A stretch of DNA of 64,000 nt from JBBROS01 sp965260995. GTDB lineage: Bacteria > Pseudomonadota > Alphaproteobacteria > Acetobacterales > Acetobacteraceae. The notes beneath the pieces are model-generated. The model saw only the letters and a list, made by a program, of their open reading frames with translations. It ran no database searches and was not told the origin of the DNA. The number at the start of each line of letters is the position of its first letter. The stretch's first letter is position 1. Location of the stretch: contig CBDHCD010000002.1 in NCBI GenBank assembly GCA_965260995.1, positions 1-64,000 of the forward strand, read 5' to 3'. Shown one piece after another: positions 61,530-64,000 of this stretch. A program made the translations under genes and the position numbers.

Positions 61530-62657
61530 TTAGCGACGCCGGGGCACGGAGCGAAGGGCCGCTTCGGGGTCGCTCGCCGAAGCAGGGCGTTCCCACGCCT
61601 CGCATCGGCAGCTCTGAAGCTCGGTCCGCAGCGTCTCGACCAATATGCCGGCCGGCATGGCGCGGGCGAGCGGCGCCCCCTGGCCAGCCCAATGGGCACC
61701 GAAGCCGTGCTCCCCCCGCGCCCTGGCGGCGGCGTGGAGCGCTTTGCCGGCGTCGTACGCGATGGGGTAGTCGGGCGGCCGGCGGTCGCCAACCTCGTGC
61801 GCGAGGGCCGTGAAGCGGTTGGCGAGCGCGCGGGCCGGTCGCCCCGAGATGAGCGGCGTCATCGCCGTGTGGTCAGCGCCCGGCCCGGTCAGCGCGGCCC
61901 GGTATGCATCATCGGCGGCGGACTCCGGACAGGCGACGAACGCGGTGCCGAGCTGCGCCGCCACCGCGCCCAGGTCGAGCACGGCGGCGATGCCGGCGCC
62001 GTCCATGATGCCTCCCGCCGCGATGACCGGCAGGCCGGTGCCGCGGACCAGCAGCCGGGTCAGCGCCATCGTGCCGAGCGCGTCGTCGGGTATTGCGGGG
62101 TCGAACACGCCGCGATGGCCGCCCGCTTCGATGCCTTGCGCCACGACCACGTCGATCCCGGCCGCTTCGATCGCGCGCGCTTCACGGAGGCTGGTGGCGG
62201 TCGCGAGCAGGAGGATGCCGCGTTCGCGCAGCGCCGACAGGGCGTCCGCGGGCGGCAGGCCGAAGTGGAAGCTGACGACGGGCGGCGCGGTCTCCACCAG
62301 CATCGCCAGCATGTCCGCATCCTCGGCGAAGCTCCGGTAGATCGCGCGAAGCGCCTCGGGCGGCTCAGCGCCGAACTCGGCGAACAGCGGGCGCAGCCAG
62401 TCGAGCCATTCGGCCTCGCGGACCGGGTCAGCCGAGGCCGGCCCATGCGCGAACAGGTTGACGTTGAAGGCCCGGTCGGTGTGCTCGCGCAGCGCCGCGA
62501 TCATCGCGCGCGCGCCGACCGCGTCGGTGGCGCCCACCCCGATCGAGCCGAGGCCGCCGTTGTTGGACACGGCCGCCGCCAGTGCCGGCGTGGACACCCC
62601 GGCCATCGGGGCCTGGACCACGGGAACGGACAAGCCGAGCTGATCGAGACGAGGCAT
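61530..62657 (-). CDS. Nitronate monooxygenase (2-nitropropane dioxygenase family)
   Basis: 375 aa from ATG 62657 with aggacg upstream. The FMN barrel shows VPVVQAPMAGVSTPALAAAV, NNGGLGSIGVG, FNVNLFAHGPA, DVVVAQGIEAGGHRGVFD (the GxEAGGH phosphate-binding motif with the catalytic His) and LPVIAAGGIMDGAGIAAVLD, GAVAAQLGTAFVACPES. These enzymes oxidise alkyl nitronates such as propionate-3-nitronate. The frame is intact and of normal length. Confidence 0.94.
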   Translation of the reverse strand: MPRLDQLGLSVPVVQAPMAGVSTPALAAAVSNNGGLGSIGVGATDAVGARAMIAALREHTDRAFNVNLFAHGPASADPVREAEWLDWLRPLFAEFGAEPPEALRAIYRSFAEDADMLAMLVETAPPVVSFHFGLPPADALSALRERGILLLATATSLREARAIEAAGIDVVVAQGIEAGGHRGVFDPAIPDDALGTMALTRLLVRGTGLPVIAAGGIMDGAGIAAVLDLGAVAAQLGTAFVACPESAADDAYRAALTGPGADHTAMTPLISGRPARALANRFTALAHEVGDRRPPDYPIAYDAGKALHAAARARGEHGFGAHWAGQGAPLARAMPAGILVETLRTELQSCRCEAWERPASASDPEAALRSVPRRR

Positions 62658-62874
62658 AAGCGTCCTGCGCATCCCCGGAGCGAGCACCAGGTCCGCTTAT
62701 GAACCCTGCCGCCCTCGTTGTGAACGGCCCTATCGGGGCCAGGTGACGCCGCCTGGCTCGCTCCAACGAAGGTCCGCTTGCCCGAATGGGCCGTCCGAGA
62801 GCCGAATGTCAGTTCATGGCCGCCAGGTAACGAGGCTGATGTGAGATCGGCCCACCGCCCGGGCGTCTCGGTGG

Positions 62875-64000
62875 TCAGCTCGCGGGCGGATGGCGGCGCA
62901 GGAACCCGACCAACAACTCGGCAACCTGGTCCGGCTGTTCCTGCTGCACCCAGTGGCCCGCGCCGTCCAGAACGTGGCAGCCCTCCATCCGGGAGCAGGA
63001 CGCGGTCCGCATGTGCTCGAGCGCGCCCGGATGCTGGAACGGTCCCCAGTCCTGGCGGCCGGTGATGAACTGGGCCGGTTGCTCGACGTGGCGACCGGCG
63101 AACAGGCCGAGGGCGCGGCCCGCGCCGCCGTCCATGCGGTCTCGGTAGCCTTGCAGTGCGCCCTGGAAGCCGACGCGGGCGTACTCCTCGGCGTAGACGG
63201 AAAGCTCGGCGGGGGTCAGCCAGGGGCAGGCGCCGCCGCCGTCCGGCGGCATCTCCGGGGCCACGGTGCCCGGCATCGTGCGGCTTCGGTCCATGATGTA
63301 GTAGGTCGGCATGTCCGCCAGCGCCTCGGCCGTCCAGCCTCGCAGGGGGTGGGGGGCGTTGCCGGGCCAGTCGGCGCTCTTGTGGTGGTAGTAGGCGCGC
63401 AGGCCCAGCGCGTCGGTGGCGGCGTGTACCTTGGTGTGGCGACGTCGTGTGGCGACCCGTCCATGTCGGCGGCGGCGGCCTCGGTGGCGTAGGTAGGCGT
63501 GGTAGTGCTTGCGCGGGCGGTCCAGGGCGGCGAGGGCGGCGTGGATCGGTGCTTCGTCGCAGGGCGGGTCGCAGGGCGGGCGCAGGCCGGCCGGCATCTC
63601 GGCGAGCGGGGGCGCGCCGGCGAAGGGCGCGCTCATCAGGGTGAGCGAGGTGAAGACGTCAGGCCGGGCCAGGGCGCAGTAGCCGGCGACCCAGGCCCCG
63701 TAGTCGTGACCGACCACCGCCACCTGACGCCGGCCCAGGGCCGAGACCAGGCTCAGCGTGTCCAGCAGGCGGCCGGTCATCCGGTAGGGCGCGAGGTCCT
63801 CGTGGAACCTCGTCACGCCCGTGGCGGTGCGGCCGTAGCCGCGCAGGTCGGGCGCGACGGCGTGGTAGCCGGCCGCGGCGAGCGTCGGCAGGACCTTGCG
63901 CCAGGAGTAGGCGAGCTCCGGGAAGCCGTGCAGCAGGAGGACGCAGGGCGACGCCGGGTCGCCGGCCTCCAGCAGGTGCAGGCGCAAGCCGTTGACGCCG
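62875..64000 (-). CDS. Alpha/beta-hydrolase (epoxide-hydrolase-like), start beyond the window
   Basis: At the window edge the frame still reads GVNGLRLHLLEAGDPA, so the start lies outside. PCVLLLHGFPELAYSWRKVL (oxyanion HG), AVAPDLRGYGRT, VAVVGHDYGAWVAGYCAL (GHDYGA nucleophile Asp) and the C-terminal CHVLDGAGHWVQQEQPDQ (His) make an epoxide-hydrolase-like triad. The cap is abnormal. After RKHYHAYL comes RGRRRRHGRVATRRR and TKVHAATDALG, then LRAYYHHKSADWPGN. Bases 63403-63436 are an exact 34-bp copy of ISd sequence. The frame survives but the cap is probably damaged. Confidence 0.85.
   Translation of the reverse strand, partial: GVNGLRLHLLEAGDPASPCVLLLHGFPELAYSWRKVLPTLAAAGYHAVAPDLRGYGRTATGVTRFHEDLAPYRMTGRLLDTLSLVSALGRRQVAVVGHDYGAWVAGYCALARPDVFTSLTLMSAPFAGAPPLAEMPAGLRPPCDPPCDEAPIHAALAALDRPRKHYHAYLRHRGRRRRHGRVATRRRHTKVHAATDALGLRAYYHHKSADWPGNAPHPLRGWTAEALADMPTYYIMDRSRTMPGTVAPEMPPDGGGACPWLTPAELSVYAEEYARVGFQGALQGYRDRMDGGAGRALGLFAGRHVEQPAQFITGRQDWGPFQHPGALEHMRTASCSRMEGCHVLDGAGHWVQQEQPDQVAELLVGFLRRHPPAS
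63403..63436 (-). repeat. 34-bp copy of ISd sequence inside the hydrolase gene
   Basis: The reverse strand is identical base for base to 29,576-29,609, a stretch inside the ISd transposase encoding TKVHAATDALG. Flanking bases differ on both sides. It carries no IS end, so it is not an insertion footprint but a copied internal fragment. Confidence 0.9.

Overview
The window is high-GC DNA with strongly G/C-biased third codon positions. It carries alphaproteobacterial-type housekeeping genes (TPP riboswitch-thiC, HIT protein, SirB1-type protein, HyuA, nitronate monooxygenase) and an exceptional density of insertion sequences. A member of the Rhodospirillales/Acetobacteraceae is my best guess; this is inference from gene content and composition, not a computed placement.

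Layout. 1-3,070: two degraded or partial transposases (IS1182, IS701). 3,070-6,592: HIT protein, TPP riboswitch, thiC, SirB1-like protein and the start of an unknown gene cut by an IS. 6,593-9,360: an 839-bp IS6-family element (ISa), part of a second IS6-type element (ISb) and an IS1182 remnant. 9,401-10,052: DUF4160-DUF2442 pair. 10,179-11,595: a complete IS701-family insertion with CTAA target duplication. 11,780-14,048: T4-type lysozyme with a secreted partner, a truncated DUF3018 antitoxin and an AbrB-PemK toxin-antitoxin pair. 14,049-16,190: IS mosaic. 17,620-23,152: five-gene chaperone operon (TPR protein, J protein, GrpE-like, short Hsp70, zinc-ribbon protein). 23.2-29.1 kb: dehalogenase, GST fragment, Q-rich secreted protein, a PLD-nuclease/ATPase gene wrecked by tandem duplications, and a Uma2 nuclease. 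29,086-35,820: nested IS6/IS5 elements, IS903-type IS5, and IS630, IS110 and IS1634 remnants. 36,015-38,471: an AT-rich GmrSD-like (DUF262-HNH) restriction gene. 38,518-43,379: a minus-strand operon reading 29-aa module, FtsZ/tubulin-like protein, small protein, tandem AAA+ ATPase, WYL regulator. 43.6-45.9 kb: SpoU methyltransferase, small protein, DEDDh exonuclease, AbrB-Doc module. 46.0-48.9 kb: a close-packed cluster of mostly unknown genes ending in a Sir2 gene cut off by ISa. 49.7-54.96 kb: gene remnants, ParDE-like module, truncated NUDIX gene, a third IS903-type copy, IS701 remnant, LysR regulator. 55.2-59.1 kb: IS1182 and IS5 remnants, hyuA and aminotransferase remnants and a second, decaying AbrB-PemK pair. 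59.2-64.0 kb: homocysteine S-methyltransferase, cupin, P-loop kinase, nitronate monooxygenase, and an alpha/beta hydrolase carrying a 34-bp piece of IS sequence.

How it fits together. The repeated elements (ISa three full copies and one partial; IS903-type ISc three copies with identical transposases) sit between segments that do not match across the insertion. Outside the few clean insertions, the present gene order therefore looks like the product of IS-mediated deletions and fusions. Many genes at the junctions are truncated. Between the ISs are several conflict or stress modules: toxin-antitoxin pairs, GmrSD-like, Uma2, PLD-ATPase, lysozyme/partner and Sir2. The most unusual intact loci are the FtsZ-like/AAA+/WYL operon and the dedicated Hsp70 operon. 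I see no tRNA, rRNA or CRISPR array.
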